Assembly (NCBI GenBank): GCA_001803225.1
Contig: MHBF01000093.1
Coordinates: 1-64,000 of the forward strand
Length of the DNA stretch: 64,000 nucleotides
DNA from: Lentisphaerae bacterium GWF2_44_16
Lineage (GTDB): Bacteria > Verrucomicrobiota > Lentisphaeria > Victivallales > GWF2-45-14
Reading direction: 5' to 3'
Under the pieces are notes generated by a model. That model saw only the letters and a program-made list of their open reading frames with translations. It had not been told where the DNA came from and made no database searches. The translations under genes were made by a program, and so were the position numbers. Positions within the stretch are counted from its first letter, which is position 1; the number at the start of each line of letters is the position of its first letter. Shown here piece by piece: positions 40,901-50,286 of this stretch.

Positions 40901-42043
40901 AGAATAAGGCAACTCTATGAAATAGCATCAGAAAATATTGCGTCAAAACCCATATTGGCTGCTGCGGTGGAAAAACCGGCTGAGAAAATTGCTCTTTTTT
41001 ATATGCCCCGCGTAGGCAATTTAAATGTTCCTTCCAATAAATACTATTTCCAGAAATGGTATAATGAGCCACCTACTGGTCGTGTCCCAAGTATTAAAGA
41101 GGAACAGTGGAACAGAGGTGTATTTCATGTTTTTAATGCTTGTCCTTCGACTGATTACAGAAACTTCATGATAGAGGAAATGCGTAATACACTTGATAAG
41201 TTTCCGGAACTAAAAGGACTTTATTTTGATGGTGCATTTCCTTGTGGATGTAGAAACACTTTGCATGGATGCGGCTACTATGAAAATGGCAAATTGTGTT
41301 ATTCAGCTCCTATATGGGGAAACAGGGATTTTTTCAAGAGGCTCTATAAAATGCTTAAAAAGAGAGGTGCTGATAATATATTCTTTGGTCATGTTTCATC
41401 CACACGTTTTATTTCAGAAACAGGTTTCTTTGATATAATATTTGAGGGAGAGCATCTTTGTTCTGATTTACCTAAATATGAAGGGGATTATATAGATACT
41501 GTTCCTCTTGATGTCTGGCGTGCCGAATATACGGGGCGGCAAGTAGGCAATATTCCAATCCTTCTATGCGAAGCTAAACGCATTTTTGGCGGATATGGAG
41601 CGAAAGGAATTGCTGATAATCCTGCTTTTATAAAGAAATTCAGGTCCTATTTGGCGATGACCCTGATACATGATATTTTGCCTCAGGAACGGGTACTTCT
41701 TGATGAGATACAGTCTTACTATATTAATCTTGACTCTTTTGGGCACTGGAATGCCGAATTTCTGCCTTATTGGAACAATCAGAAATACGTTTCAGCTGAT
41801 TCGGATGAAATAAAGATATCTTTATACAGGAAAAAAGGCAGAATACTCCTTTGTATGGCTAATGTTTCAAAGAAAAAATGGACTGGAAATATAAAGCTTA
41901 ACTTGTCTGAACTTAATATGTCTAAATCTGTAATCGGTAGAAATTTTGAAGCAAGTAAACCTCTAAGTCTGAAAGATGGAATCTTGAGTAATATTTCAGT
42001 GGAGGCGCATGACTTTTCTGTGATTTCTATTTCTGAAATGTAA
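37913..42043 (+). CDS. Very large secreted multidomain protein: LamG, CBM9/DOMON-like, glycosidase-like (DUF6067-type) barrel
   Basis: A 1376-aa protein. Signal peptide MYKKLVCLLIALFFIFSFKIYA. Domains in order: LamG-like ~30-255 (GTVQFWVKPLEYN; SAGKYIMDEFSIYKTCLSDAE); CBM9/DOMON-like ~260-480 (QAPPKIDGSLSENEWENTTQ, VVELYIVPVRGEKLYYQVG, GDAIGFSIARTYQEP); a middle beta-rich region; and a C-terminal glycosidase-like barrel from ~890 (FGLQATPVRPRPSDWRLQRS, MIEEMRNTLDKFPELKGLYF, DGAFPCGCRNTLHGCGYYEN, DIIFEGEHLCSD, RSYLAMTLIHDILPQERVLL). The barrel resembles uncharacterised DUF6067-type glycosidases. The gene is notably AT-rich: the 60-base stretches at 38461 and 39421 are 33% and 28% GC. It has RBS AGGGAG. 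Activity unknown. Confidence 0.7.
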   Translation: MYKKLVCLLIALFFIFSFKIYAKEQNDDVLNKNVLFSLSFDKTVEAQTQNGKIKPEVNGNIQYVDGRQGKAMLFTPDLWLKFSGPGLIEAEEGTVQFWVKPLEYNSQKSYRPSECTFFSTAYSNKLPCFSIWSYYRENDINQERVQAKCFLPEGAKTKDNISLIAGNKLSINKWSLITVTWKNIKHDRTDAKILGIYINGNKIISAKPFPRKNFPEKLGNIIYIGSVISQSAGKYIMDEFSIYKTCLSDAEIWKYYSESGNTDKAETVTIPRIQAPPKIDGSLSENEWENTTQIGEAFLNKNMLLSKKQSRVSLCYDEKKIYMKVDSETFDGALKADANKKDGVIWKDDVVELYIVPVRGEKLYYQVGINSKDYSNGLKIFSKTGGKDYENWDSGINAKSSFTGEGKTKRWILEIALPLKNIGLSNPQVGDAIGFSIARTYQEPTAYGGIDWEIKDSVPSSFAGYHHFENTGKYPKLVFGGANERINVKYGNLYSGEIKARVNISHGDNKDKLDYSWKIFDSGKTLFEDKGTLKKNKSGKYEFTIDKVMHVDPKNNGSIYNLSIDLNNGTFFNHTIPFSLSYSDFSFDYLVERDKKRVLVEIDTDNIGTECKKGKMSVLLENEKGKIYFQKDIDIKNDNYEQLFIPLDILPNMKKMKMKVSLLSPNGELVKVSERAFQKMEDLASLNNKIGEDEWVPPPFTDIQYDAYSISCWNRRYDLSGAMFLKQVLINSEVILNGPVEFIAVDAEGKELHWKQGEMKYISRKCDAGVIEASGMLGNIKCKNTMTLEFDGMLRVDAELFVGEQTKLNKLYLNIPLKSSFVKYKFFSIADENSKRMCWQWQDRIGKVADYFNYSFCPEVWVGDDDKGFSWFAESKKDWQLADNNKAIEIIRKNDTAYLRINYCDTPSTFKAPLKFTFGLQATPVRPRPSDWRLQRSIGTTDSCNASYYGQNIKIIGWGANGKPPPPEKRAEILRQKDPLDRLSAWSDWPVIINPVRIRQLYEIASENIASKPILAAAVEKPAEKIALFYMPRVGNLNVPSNKYYFQKWYNEPPTGRVPSIKEEQWNRGVFHVFNACPSTDYRNFMIEEMRNTLDKFPELKGLYFDGAFPCGCRNTLHGCGYYENGKLCYSAPIWGNRDFFKRLYKMLKKRGADNIFFGHVSSTRFISETGFFDIIFEGEHLCSDLPKYEGDYIDTVPLDVWRAEYTGRQVGNIPILLCEAKRIFGGYGAKGIADNPAFIKKFRSYLAMTLIHDILPQERVLLDEIQSYYINLDSFGHWNAEFLPYWNNQKYVSADSDEIKISLYRKKGRILLCMANVSKKKWTGNIKLNLSELNMSKSVIGRNFEASKPLSLKDGILSNISVEAHDFSVISISEM

Positions 42044-42051
42044 TTATGATT

Positions 42052-42087
42052 GATTCTTGGTGTTTTTGACCGGTTGAGTTTAAATAG
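42052..42087 (+). pseudogene. Fossil 3' end of a GH84-like gene
   Basis: Bases 42051-42120 align without gaps to 45692-45761, the end of the GH84-like gene at 42828-45728 plus its 3' flank, with 61 of 70 identical. The remnant reads D-S-W-C-F-stop-P-V-E-F-K-stop against [11 protein letters not shown]-stop in the intact gene: a TGG has become TGA at 42067-42069 and the original TAG is retained at 42085-42087. In both places the block is followed by a pseudopilin gene. It marks a duplication of a glycosidase-pseudopilin unit. Confidence 0.75.
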
Positions 42088-42156
42088 TCAGTTGAAGGTA
42101 TCTGTTGAAAAGTTCAACTTGAACTGAAAAACTGTGGAAAAAATGGAGTTGGTAAA

Positions 42157-42792
42157 ATGCTAAATAATAGAAATGCTTCTATTTCTGGAAAAGTATATTT
42201 TACTCTCTTGGAGCTTCTCATTGTGATATCTGTTATAGCGATATTGGCAAGTATGCTGCTTCCGGCCTTGAAGCATGTTCGGGAAAAAGCCAAGGAAATC
42301 AAATGCGCTAATAATGAAAAACAATTTGGACTGGCGTTTAACTTATATGCCGATGATTATGCTGATTATTACCCTGATAACTATCCGATAAGTTCCGGCG
42401 GCACTGGGTATTGGCAGGATTTTAAATTTCTTGGTACCTATCTTAAACCCGGTTTAGTATCTGGAAGCAATGTGGATTATTATTTTCCATGTCCATCTGC
42501 GACCCCTGCCGAAACATATTACAGCCAACATTGGTTTTATGCTCTTGAAATGGGAGTTAAATTGAAAAAAAGACTTGTGGTGCAACGCCCTTCCTACCGT
42601 GGAATATTACTGGATTATCAATGCCGTAGCTTTTATGGCGATATGAATTATTTAGATGAGACGGTAGCAGGTCGTGTAGTTTACCGCCATAGTGGAGGAT
42701 TGAATATGCTTTTTGCCGACGGGCATATCAATTATTACAAGAAAAATGATTTGTTGACGAATATAGCTACTCTATTCAATAATAATCCATAG
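42157..42792 (+). CDS. Pseudopilin-like protein with H-X9-DG motif
   Basis: A 211-aa protein with GGAG upstream of its ATG. Leader MLNNRNASISGKVY, then FTLLELLIVISVIAILASML with Glu at +5; Tyr, not Gly, precedes the predicted cleavage site. It continues LLPALKHVREKAKEIKCANN / EKQFGLAFNLYADD and ends RHSGGLNMLFADGHINYYKK (nine residues between His and Asp-Gly). Its 5' flank carries the fossil glycosidase end described at 42052-42087. It is followed after 35 nt by the GH84-like gene. Confidence 0.86.
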   Translation: MLNNRNASISGKVYFTLLELLIVISVIAILASMLLPALKHVREKAKEIKCANNEKQFGLAFNLYADDYADYYPDNYPISSGGTGYWQDFKFLGTYLKPGLVSGSNVDYYFPCPSATPAETYYSQHWFYALEMGVKLKKRLVVQRPSYRGILLDYQCRSFYGDMNYLDETVAGRVVYRHSGGLNMLFADGHINYYKKNDLLTNIATLFNNNP

Positions 42793-42827
42793 TCTTCAAA
42801 AAAGTTTAACAGAAAAGGAATATTATT

Positions 42828-45728
42828 ATGCGTACAGGACGCAATAAATGGTTAATGATGTCGCTTGTCGGAATATTATCTGGAATGCTGTTTTCCCTTG
42901 AAGGCGCGGACGTAAAAGATAAAAATATGATGCTAAACGGCGGATTTGAAGAGCTTGACTCTAAAAATAATGCAGTATCATGGTCGTTTGGCTGCAGTTT
43001 ACCCAAAGGCAAAGCGGAAATTACAACGGGAACAGTATATTCCGGTAAAAATTCACTTCATTTGCGCTCTGAAAGTATAAATGAGAAATCTGACTCCACT
43101 AAAACCGGTGCGATAAGCGCCAGCAGTGAAATGCTGCCATTACCGCCGGAAGGAACAAAACTTGAATGTTCTGTATGTATAAAACTAAAGGACGTCAAAT
43201 CGCCAGGCTCATACCATAAAACGAGATTTACGGTCCACTTTTTTGATAAGGACAGAAAACGTATTAAGCATCATGATCTTGTTTGTCTGGATGGTACTTT
43301 GGACTGGAGAATTTTCAAGCAGTCGCTTACTGTTCCTTCCGGCGCTGCATTTATGCAGATAGCTTGTTCTTTGACAAACTGTACAGGGGAGGCTTGGTTT
43401 GACGACGTTATGGTAACTGTTGATGGAGAATCAGCCAGGAAAGTAACTGAACGGAGGAATTCAATGTCAGCCTTGCCGATGGATTGTCCTATTCTAATTC
43501 CGGAACCCTGGCAGATTAAATTCGCTTCATACAGTTTTTCGGTTGAAAAAGTTTTTTTTGAAACTCCGAATGGCGACAGTCGCGCCAATCTGGCGTTGTT
43601 AGATGTCCTGAAAGAATATAATCTTGCTGCTGATAAAATGCAGAAAGATAAGAGCTATGATGCAACTGCGTTGTTGATCCTGACAGGAGATAAACAGGAT
43701 AAGGACCTCGCGGGTATTTTTGAAAAGGATTTTAGAGGTCGTACTTGGAACGAATTAGGTGAACAAGGCTATTTTCTTTCAGTAAAGGAAATTGGACGTA
43801 AAGAGGAAAGCAGTGTTGGCGGAGAGATGATAAAAGGGGGCAAAAAGATTGTTTGTATTGGCGCCAATACTGAACAGGGACGTTTCTACGGCATTCAGAC
43901 TCTCAGGCAGTTGTTGAAAGCTGGAAAAGGAAAGGAATTGCGTGCGGTAAATATAGTTGATAAACCCACACTGTCACGGCGCGGGGCAATCGTTGGACTG
44001 CAATGGTTTTCTCAGCGCAAAGAAGCAATAGAACGGATAAGACAGATGAAAATGAATCTAGTATACCATCAGGGTTCATTTCTCAATCTGAAACTGGGAT
44101 GCGATCAGAAAACGAAAAAAACATTCTGGAGAGAACCTTTTACGTCCCAGGAGCTTGAAATGCTGCGGGAATATCTTGAACTGTGCCGCAGAAATTTCAT
44201 TGAAGTGTATATTTCATTTGCGCCGCGCGGCCTGCCGCCTACCTGTTATTCCTCCGATGAGGATATAAATATTCTGGTTGGCAAAATGGAAGCATTGTAT
44301 AAAGTTGGCGTGCGCAATCTGGGTATAAGTTTTGATGATCTGCAGAATATTGAACAGAATAAAGTAATTTGTGAAGCAGACATTAAAAAGTTCGGCGATG
44401 ATTTCGGTGCGGCGCATCTATATTTTGTCCAGAACGTTTATGATCGATTGAAAAAGAAATGTCCGGAACTTAATTTTATGGTCTTGCCTTATGTTTATGG
44501 TTCTTATGTAAACATTCCTGAAAAAGATATGCAATATCTGAAAACTCTAGGGAAACTTTCTCAGGACATTAAAACATGGGTAGTGTGTCTTTATACTTAT
44601 GATGGTGTGAAAAAAACTCCGGCAATCGCCGGACGCAAGCCGTTCATCTGGGACAACTATTATACAACCGGGGACCTTCCCGCATTTCCGGCCCCAATTG
44701 ACCGTGCCAGGGAATTAAGCGATGAAAATATCACAGGTTATATTTTTCTTCCGGCTACTCCCAAGCAGGAGGATGCTTCGAAAATTTCCTGGCTGAATGC
44801 GGCTGACTATATGTGGTCGCCGCAGCGTTATAATGCTGAAAAAAGTTATAAAACCGCGATAGCTTATGTGGCTGGTAGTGCAGAAGCGGCGGAATTGCTG
44901 AAAGAATACAGCGAATTTTCACTGAAAATTGACGACTATAAATTTCCAACTGAGAACCGTGAAACACGGCTGGCATTTCTTGAAAAAACCATGGATCAGT
45001 TAAATACTTTCGATCCTAAACTGAAGATTCTTGAGCCAAAACTCGCTACCGCCATGAGGAGCGATACAGGCAAATATCGCAAGGATTTACAGCGTATTAT
45101 CGACAATCTTAAACAGCGTCCTTATCCGGCAATTATTTATCCTCAGAAAGGTTTCGTTCCGACAAATGAAAATGCGTTGAAGGATTTCATTCCTCTCAGT
45201 AAGAACGTGAAAAGCATTGAAGCAACTGAAGCATGGCTTACTTATGATCCAAACAAATTATATTTGAAAGTTCTTTGCCGGGAACCGTGCCTGGAAAGGC
45301 TGGTGACTCAGAGAAACAATAGGGATAGTAATGTTTTTCAGGATGATTCTATAGAGATTTTTATCATGCCCGATCAGGAAAACGCTTCTGGAGATTTTAC
45401 TTATTACCATATTGTGATTAATGCTATCGGCACTGTTTATGATGCTAAGCATGTTCATCACCGTTTCAATTATTTACATGAGCAATACAAGGACTGGAAC
45501 CCTGAACTGGATATTACAACCAGTAAAGAGAAGAACACATGGATTTTGAATCTAGCAATTCCATTTTCAGCATTGGGAATGGCTTCACCACAGCCGGGGC
45601 GGAGAATTTTCATGAACCTATGCCGAAATCGGATGACTGGCGGTAAAGGTGAATTGAGCTGTTATGCTTTATTGTTGAAAGGCAAATACCATGATCCTTG
45701 GAGTTTTTGGCCGGTTGAGTTTAAATAG
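42828..45728 (+). CDS. Secreted GH84-like beta-N-acetylhexosaminidase/hyaluronidase with CBM and CBM9-like domains
   Basis: A 966-aa protein. Signal peptide up to ~26 ([20 protein letters not shown]...). Domains: carbohydrate-binding sandwich ~30-200 ([37 protein letters not shown]); GH20b-like alpha/beta domain ~215-380 ([28 protein letters not shown]); GH84-type barrel ~385-680 with the acidic pair in LGISFDDLQ (about residues 502-503, where GH84 enzymes have the catalytic Asp-Asp) and the hallmark [13 protein letters not shown]; helical segment; C-terminal CBM9/DOMON-like domain ([40 protein letters not shown]). Predicted to release N-acetylhexosamine from exogenous glycans. Its last codons and 3' flank have a duplicated relic at 42052. 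Confidence 0.82.
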   Translation: MRTGRNKWLMMSLVGILSGMLFSLEGADVKDKNMMLNGGFEELDSKNNAVSWSFGCSLPKGKAEITTGTVYSGKNSLHLRSESINEKSDSTKTGAISASSEMLPLPPEGTKLECSVCIKLKDVKSPGSYHKTRFTVHFFDKDRKRIKHHDLVCLDGTLDWRIFKQSLTVPSGAAFMQIACSLTNCTGEAWFDDVMVTVDGESARKVTERRNSMSALPMDCPILIPEPWQIKFASYSFSVEKVFFETPNGDSRANLALLDVLKEYNLAADKMQKDKSYDATALLILTGDKQDKDLAGIFEKDFRGRTWNELGEQGYFLSVKEIGRKEESSVGGEMIKGGKKIVCIGANTEQGRFYGIQTLRQLLKAGKGKELRAVNIVDKPTLSRRGAIVGLQWFSQRKEAIERIRQMKMNLVYHQGSFLNLKLGCDQKTKKTFWREPFTSQELEMLREYLELCRRNFIEVYISFAPRGLPPTCYSSDEDINILVGKMEALYKVGVRNLGISFDDLQNIEQNKVICEADIKKFGDDFGAAHLYFVQNVYDRLKKKCPELNFMVLPYVYGSYVNIPEKDMQYLKTLGKLSQDIKTWVVCLYTYDGVKKTPAIAGRKPFIWDNYYTTGDLPAFPAPIDRARELSDENITGYIFLPATPKQEDASKISWLNAADYMWSPQRYNAEKSYKTAIAYVAGSAEAAELLKEYSEFSLKIDDYKFPTENRETRLAFLEKTMDQLNTFDPKLKILEPKLATAMRSDTGKYRKDLQRIIDNLKQRPYPAIIYPQKGFVPTNENALKDFIPLSKNVKSIEATEAWLTYDPNKLYLKVLCREPCLERLVTQRNNRDSNVFQDDSIEIFIMPDQENASGDFTYYHIVINAIGTVYDAKHVHHRFNYLHEQYKDWNPELDITTSKEKNTWILNLAIPFSALGMASPQPGRRIFMNLCRNRMTGGKGELSCYALLLKGKYHDPWSFWPVEFK

Positions 45729-45801
45729 TCAGTTAAAGGTATATGTTAAAAAGGTTAACCTGAATTTAAAAGAAACTTTGAACAAAAGTGGAGTCGGAAA
45801 T

Positions 45802-46506
45802 ATGGCAGAAATTAGAAAGAAAATATACTTTACACTCATTGAGCTCCTCATTGTGATAGCGATTATAGCTGTTCTTGCCGGGATGTTGCTTCCGGCACTT
45901 TCAAAAGCAAGGGACAAAACCAGGCAGACAATCTGTCTGGGCAACTTAAAACAAATCTATCTTGCCACGACAAGTTATATTAACGATTCCAATGAATGGT
46001 ACCCTCCATGTTATTATGACAGCATTAATAATTACTGGCAGTCACTGTTAGTGAACTATGAGTATATTAAAGTTCCGCGTCTCAGCAGTGCGGGAAAACT
46101 GGATTCCGTACCGCCCAGCGGACTGCTGGTATGCCCGAGCGAGAAAAATAAAACCTCCGGCGGGGCCAGTGAATGGAACACATGGAAGGGGACTCATTAC
46201 GGAATGACTAATTACCTGATATGGACTCCACCCCTTGCAAGTGATAAATGGGGAAAGTTTTCCGCGATACCGGCAAGTCTCAGCAGAATATCTTTTTACG
46301 GGGATAAAGATCCTTTAAATCAAGCTAATTTCTCCGGTGTCGCCGGAGCTCTTGAGAAGTATAAACATAACAATGGTATGAGTGTTGTTTTCTGTGATGG
46401 ACATGGAGAATACAAGAAAATGAAAGATGTTCCTCATGAGGAAATAGACCCTGTTTGGTACAGAAATATTTTTTGGGGGCAGCGTAGCTGTATCTCGTAT
46501 TGGTAA
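45802..46506 (+). CDS. Pseudopilin-like protein with H-X9-DG motif
   Basis: A 234-aa protein starting at ATG 45802, with GGAG 8 nt upstream; the frame is open 5' into the preceding gene, but that part is the out-of-frame 3' end of the GH84-like gene. Leader MAEIRKKIY then [20 protein letters not shown], followed by [20 protein letters not shown] and [15 protein letters not shown]. It ends [20 protein letters not shown] (nine residues between His and Asp-Gly). Tyr precedes the predicted cleavage site. It shares 35 identical bases with the pseudopilin at 36383, and lies 73 nt after the GH84-like stop. Confidence 0.87.
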   Translation: MAEIRKKIYFTLIELLIVIAIIAVLAGMLLPALSKARDKTRQTICLGNLKQIYLATTSYINDSNEWYPPCYYDSINNYWQSLLVNYEYIKVPRLSSAGKLDSVPPSGLLVCPSEKNKTSGGASEWNTWKGTHYGMTNYLIWTPPLASDKWGKFSAIPASLSRISFYGDKDPLNQANFSGVAGALEKYKHNNGMSVVFCDGHGEYKKMKDVPHEEIDPVWYRNIFWGQRSCISYW

Positions 46507-46541
46507 AAATAATTTTATAAAAGGAAGAAACCGGTGGAATC

Positions 46542-47318
46542 ATGTGTGTAAAAACATTCGTAAAAATGAAGATTATCTTTTTGGGCCTCCTTGTTTTTTC
46601 TTTCTTTCTGATGGCGGAAGAAATACCCGGCGGCGGAATGGACTTATCTTCAAAATATCTGACAATGCCGTTCGGCAGTTTTAACGGGGAAAATATTTAT
46701 GATCACCTTGATATCAGGCAGGGAACAATTGAATTCTGGGTAAGACCCATCGCTAATAACAAAGAGAATGGGGAATTGTCCGGTTTCTTTTTCTGGGGTA
46801 ACGCCAGCAACAGTAATTCGATGTCTATATATTGCGGCAATAAAGGTAATAAGATTTATTTTCAGGTAACAGGGCTTGACCATAAGGCGGTGTATCTCTG
46901 CGGACCGGTCTTGAGCGAAAAATCCTGGCATCATATAGCCGTTACATGGGAGAATACCGGAGGGCAGACATATAATCTCACGCTTTTCGTTGACGGCAGC
47001 CCTGTGAAAACCCTTAAGGATGAAGTAGGCGTTTCAGATAACTTGAAGCGGGACATCTATATCGGCCTATGCAAGAGAAATACCAAGATTGATACTTTGA
47101 GAACTGCCAATGCAGATATGGCAATGTTCAGGATATCGAAAAACGTCAGGTATTCAAAAGCTTTTCAGGCGTCTTCAAAATATGGAGTTGATGCCGAAAC
47201 CATCTGTTTTTTCCCGTTTAATGGAAATGATGATTTGAAGGGATTTTTCTATATATCGGAAAATAAAAATGGAACTGTGGAAGCTGTAAAACATAAAATA
47301 GAAAAGAGAGAGGAATAA
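46542..47318 (+). CDS. Secreted LamG-like lectin-domain protein
   Basis: A 258-aa protein. The N-terminus MCVKTFVKMKIIFLGLLVFS leads to a signal peptide ending near FFLMAEE; an internal ATG at 46566 is an alternative start. One LamG-like domain: GTIEFWVRPIANNKENGELS, GFFFWGNASNSNSMSIYCGN, KSWHHIAVTWENTGGQTYNL, TLFVDGSPVKTL, ADMAMFRISKNVRYSKAFQA. Closest relatives in the window are the protein at 37091-37894 and the N-terminus of the 1376-aa protein. It precedes the next glycosidase by only 4 nt. Confidence 0.78.
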   Translation: MCVKTFVKMKIIFLGLLVFSFFLMAEEIPGGGMDLSSKYLTMPFGSFNGENIYDHLDIRQGTIEFWVRPIANNKENGELSGFFFWGNASNSNSMSIYCGNKGNKIYFQVTGLDHKAVYLCGPVLSEKSWHHIAVTWENTGGQTYNLTLFVDGSPVKTLKDEVGVSDNLKRDIYIGLCKRNTKIDTLRTANADMAMFRISKNVRYSKAFQASSKYGVDAETICFFPFNGNDDLKGFFYISENKNGTVEAVKHKIEKREE

Positions 47319-47322
47319 AAAA

Positions 47323-50247
47323 ATGCGGAAGAAAAGAGTATTATTAAGACTGTTGGTATTATCAACGAGTATTTTCATTCTCTACGGATGCTACTCCGCC
47401 GGAGCTAAGATGGTTGATGCGAGGGAAAGTTTCGCGCTTAACATTGTGCCGCAGCCTAAAGTAGTTAATGCCGCTGAAAACGCAAAAAGATTGGAGTTTG
47501 GCCTAAATGAAATAAAAATAGTTTACGGCATCGCCTCCTCAAAAACAAAAATTGGCGCGGAAGAAATAAATAAACATCTTTTGAAAATGGGCTTCGGCAA
47601 TAAAAGCATAGCTGTTGTCTCTGATAAAGAATATAAAAAAGGAAATGAGAAAGCGCTGATTGTAATAGGCGCTCCCGGGGAAAATACCCTGAGCAAATCC
47701 GTCTGGGGATATGTAAACGGAAAAGATGAACTGAAATCCATTTCAGACAATCCGCAGGGCTACATAATTGATTATGTAAAACGTGATAATGAAATACCCT
47801 TGTTCGTTATAGCCGGAACATCACCGCAGGGAACTTTGTATGGCTGTATAACATTGATGCAGTTATTCGGGAAAAATGGAGATAAGCTTGCTGTCCCTCC
47901 GGTTTTCGTGAAAGACTGGCCTGACTTTAAATGGCGTTATATAGCAAGTCTGACACATTTTCTGACGCAGTCGCAGAGGGCGTATGAGTTTGCGAATGCT
48001 CCATATCCGGGAGATGAGGCCAGCGTTAAAGAGTATATTGACTGGTGCCTTAAATATAAAATAAATGTAGTCAAGATAATCCCTGAATGGCTTAAGGAAA
48101 AAATGACAGGTGTATTTAAATCTTATGCGAATGAGAGAGGCATATATGCATTTACCTTTTATCCAAAGCCTTCAATTGCCGCCTGTACCGTTCAGGAAAA
48201 AGAGGAAAATCCTGAAAAATATGGGGATTTGAAGAATTTGTACCGCAAGAAATATTACCTGACTTGGAGCAGAGATGATTTGCTCGAAACTCAATATCGT
48301 GAATTCGCAAAACTGTGTAAGGACAGCAATGCAAAATTCTGCTGGTTTCATACCGCGGATACCGGTTTGACTTCGTTAAATTATGCGCAGTGGAAAATGC
48401 GGGACGCGCTTGATAAGAAAAATTACGGTGACGATTACGGCCTTGCCGACTTTCATGTGATTTCCCTGATTCAAAAAGTATTTAAAGAGGAAGCTCCGGA
48501 TACTCAAATCGTATATGTAACGTATCCATATACAGCCATGGTGCTGGATGATAAGTTTCCCCAGAATATAATACCCGATATAAGCGGCGCTTACGCTGAA
48601 AAAGAAAAACAGTTCATAAATAAATATTTTAAAACATTTTCAGAGAAAGTACCAAAAAACATATATACCTGCCTCAGAGAAACAGACAGGAAAAGTGTTG
48701 AACGCTGGCTTAATGCCACGAAACACCCCATGCTCATTTATTTTGAGACGGGTGGATATAACATCATCAACAGCCGTCCGCGATATATAAAGACTTTTTA
48801 TTTCGAAGGCTATGACAATATATATTTTTACCCTTCAATTTACGAAGCATTTATTCATGGGACAGAGCCACCTGCCAAAATGCTTTTAAACGCGGAATAT
48901 TCCTGGAATGTTAATCAGGAAGGCTCTGGTTATTTTAAGGAATCTGATTTCAGTAAGGATTTGACTGAACCGAAAGTAGTGTTTGAAAGGATTGTTCCCA
49001 GGACATGCCGGGCATATTGGGGAGCAGACGCAGGCAAAAATTTTGATTTACTTTTTCAGGCCGGAATAGTGCCGGATTTTATTGAAAATCCAACTGATTT
49101 TCAGAAGGAATTGAATAAAAAATCTGCCAAAGTACTGGAAATTTCGGGGAACAATACTTTTTCCAGTGGAACACAGATGTTTTTAGAAAATCCTGAAAAA
49201 GAAATGAAAAGACAGAATGAAAAACTTGGAAAGGCTATTCCTCCAATTGAAAACTGGCTTGATAATTACAGCAATAAAAAGCTGGACCCTTTCTCGTATA
49301 AATACGGAACAATGCTTTACCTTTTCGCGAATTACTGGTATTATAAGTCCGCTGTATGGGTTCCGTTTCTTGAAGTGGAAAAATACATAGTAAATGGAGA
49401 AAAGGAAAAAGCCGGAAAAGCCTTGAAAGAGGCCGCAAAAGTATTGAAAACGGCTGACGAGGGAATAAAAAAAGCAATTGCCAGGATAAAAGGAAAACAC
49501 CTCTGTCTAATCCCGACAATACAAAAAAAAGCAATGTATGAAAACATGCTTGAAGCTTTCAGTAAACTGGAAAGCAAGTACAAGGAACTGGAAAACAAAG
49601 TCTCTAATATGAAAAGTTCTCTCCTTATCCCTGAAAAGAAGCTGGAAGAATTAAAAAAAAAGAAATATACAGCATTAAAAAAGGGGATCGCTTCATGGGA
49701 CAGCTGTCCGGTTTACAGCGATTTTACCGTATTATCTTCAACGCCTGCCCAAAGTTCTTTTTACCAGTCAAAAGTTCAAGTAATGTATGATGAGAAAAAT
49801 ATCTACATCAGAATTAATATGGCAGATATGCCGGGAAGAAAGCCTCTTACCGGAAGAAATACAAAGAACAACACGGATTTTTGGAGCAAAGGAAACGAGG
49901 AAAACGTTGTTGAGATTTTTATTTCTCCAGACGGAAAATCTTTTTATCAATTCGCGTGTGACGCTATGGGAAGAACGCTCCAGTTCCGCACCAGTGAGAG
50001 GAAAACTGAAAAGATAAATTCCGAATGGCACGCTGAAGCATCTTTGCGGGACGGCTCATGGACATGTACCACAAGCATCCCCTTTGCGTCAATCGGTGTT
50101 CAAAGCCTGCCGAAGACCGGACAGTTCTGGAAAATAGGCATTATGCGTCAATACGTAAACATTGACGGGACTACGGAGTCTTCTCTGATAAGTCCTGAAA
50201 TGCAACCCCGCAACCCATCAACATACCCTGAATTCAAACTTGAATAA
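47323..50247 (+). CDS. GH84/GH20-like secreted lipoprotein glycosidase with CBM9-like C-terminus
   Basis: A 974-aa protein. Lipoprotein signal: MRKKRVLLRLLVLSTSIFIL followed by YGC, so a lipid-anchored Cys23 is likely. GH20b-like domain ~35-200 (NIVPQPKVVNAAENAKRLEF; IAGTSPQGTLYGCITLMQLF). Barrel ~205-580 (PDFKWRYIASLTHFL, YIDWCLKYKINVVKIIPEWL, RGIYAFTFYPKP, NAKFCWFHTADTGLTSLNYA, TQIVYVTYPYTAMVLDD). C-terminal CBM9/DOMON-like domain from ~810 (VMYDEKNIYIRINMADMPGR, NVVEIFISPDGKSFYQFACD). Where the 966-aa protein has the SFDD pair, this one reads WFHTADTG with only one Asp, so its catalytic residues may differ or be reduced. A Lys/Glu-rich helical stretch (~690-790) joins barrel and CBM. Confidence 0.76.
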   Translation: MRKKRVLLRLLVLSTSIFILYGCYSAGAKMVDARESFALNIVPQPKVVNAAENAKRLEFGLNEIKIVYGIASSKTKIGAEEINKHLLKMGFGNKSIAVVSDKEYKKGNEKALIVIGAPGENTLSKSVWGYVNGKDELKSISDNPQGYIIDYVKRDNEIPLFVIAGTSPQGTLYGCITLMQLFGKNGDKLAVPPVFVKDWPDFKWRYIASLTHFLTQSQRAYEFANAPYPGDEASVKEYIDWCLKYKINVVKIIPEWLKEKMTGVFKSYANERGIYAFTFYPKPSIAACTVQEKEENPEKYGDLKNLYRKKYYLTWSRDDLLETQYREFAKLCKDSNAKFCWFHTADTGLTSLNYAQWKMRDALDKKNYGDDYGLADFHVISLIQKVFKEEAPDTQIVYVTYPYTAMVLDDKFPQNIIPDISGAYAEKEKQFINKYFKTFSEKVPKNIYTCLRETDRKSVERWLNATKHPMLIYFETGGYNIINSRPRYIKTFYFEGYDNIYFYPSIYEAFIHGTEPPAKMLLNAEYSWNVNQEGSGYFKESDFSKDLTEPKVVFERIVPRTCRAYWGADAGKNFDLLFQAGIVPDFIENPTDFQKELNKKSAKVLEISGNNTFSSGTQMFLENPEKEMKRQNEKLGKAIPPIENWLDNYSNKKLDPFSYKYGTMLYLFANYWYYKSAVWVPFLEVEKYIVNGEKEKAGKALKEAAKVLKTADEGIKKAIARIKGKHLCLIPTIQKKAMYENMLEAFSKLESKYKELENKVSNMKSSLLIPEKKLEELKKKKYTALKKGIASWDSCPVYSDFTVLSSTPAQSSFYQSKVQVMYDEKNIYIRINMADMPGRKPLTGRNTKNNTDFWSKGNEENVVEIFISPDGKSFYQFACDAMGRTLQFRTSERKTEKINSEWHAEASLRDGSWTCTTSIPFASIGVQSLPKTGQFWKIGIMRQYVNIDGTTESSLISPEMQPRNPSTYPEFKLE

Positions 50248-50286
50248 TGTATCCGCTTTTTCATATTGAAAAGGAAAAATAAAAAA

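Noticed and set aside
45691-45801. Extended start of the pseudopilin at 45802
   Set aside because: This stretch is the 3' end of the GH84-like gene in another frame plus spacer; the RBS and prepilin leader support 45802.
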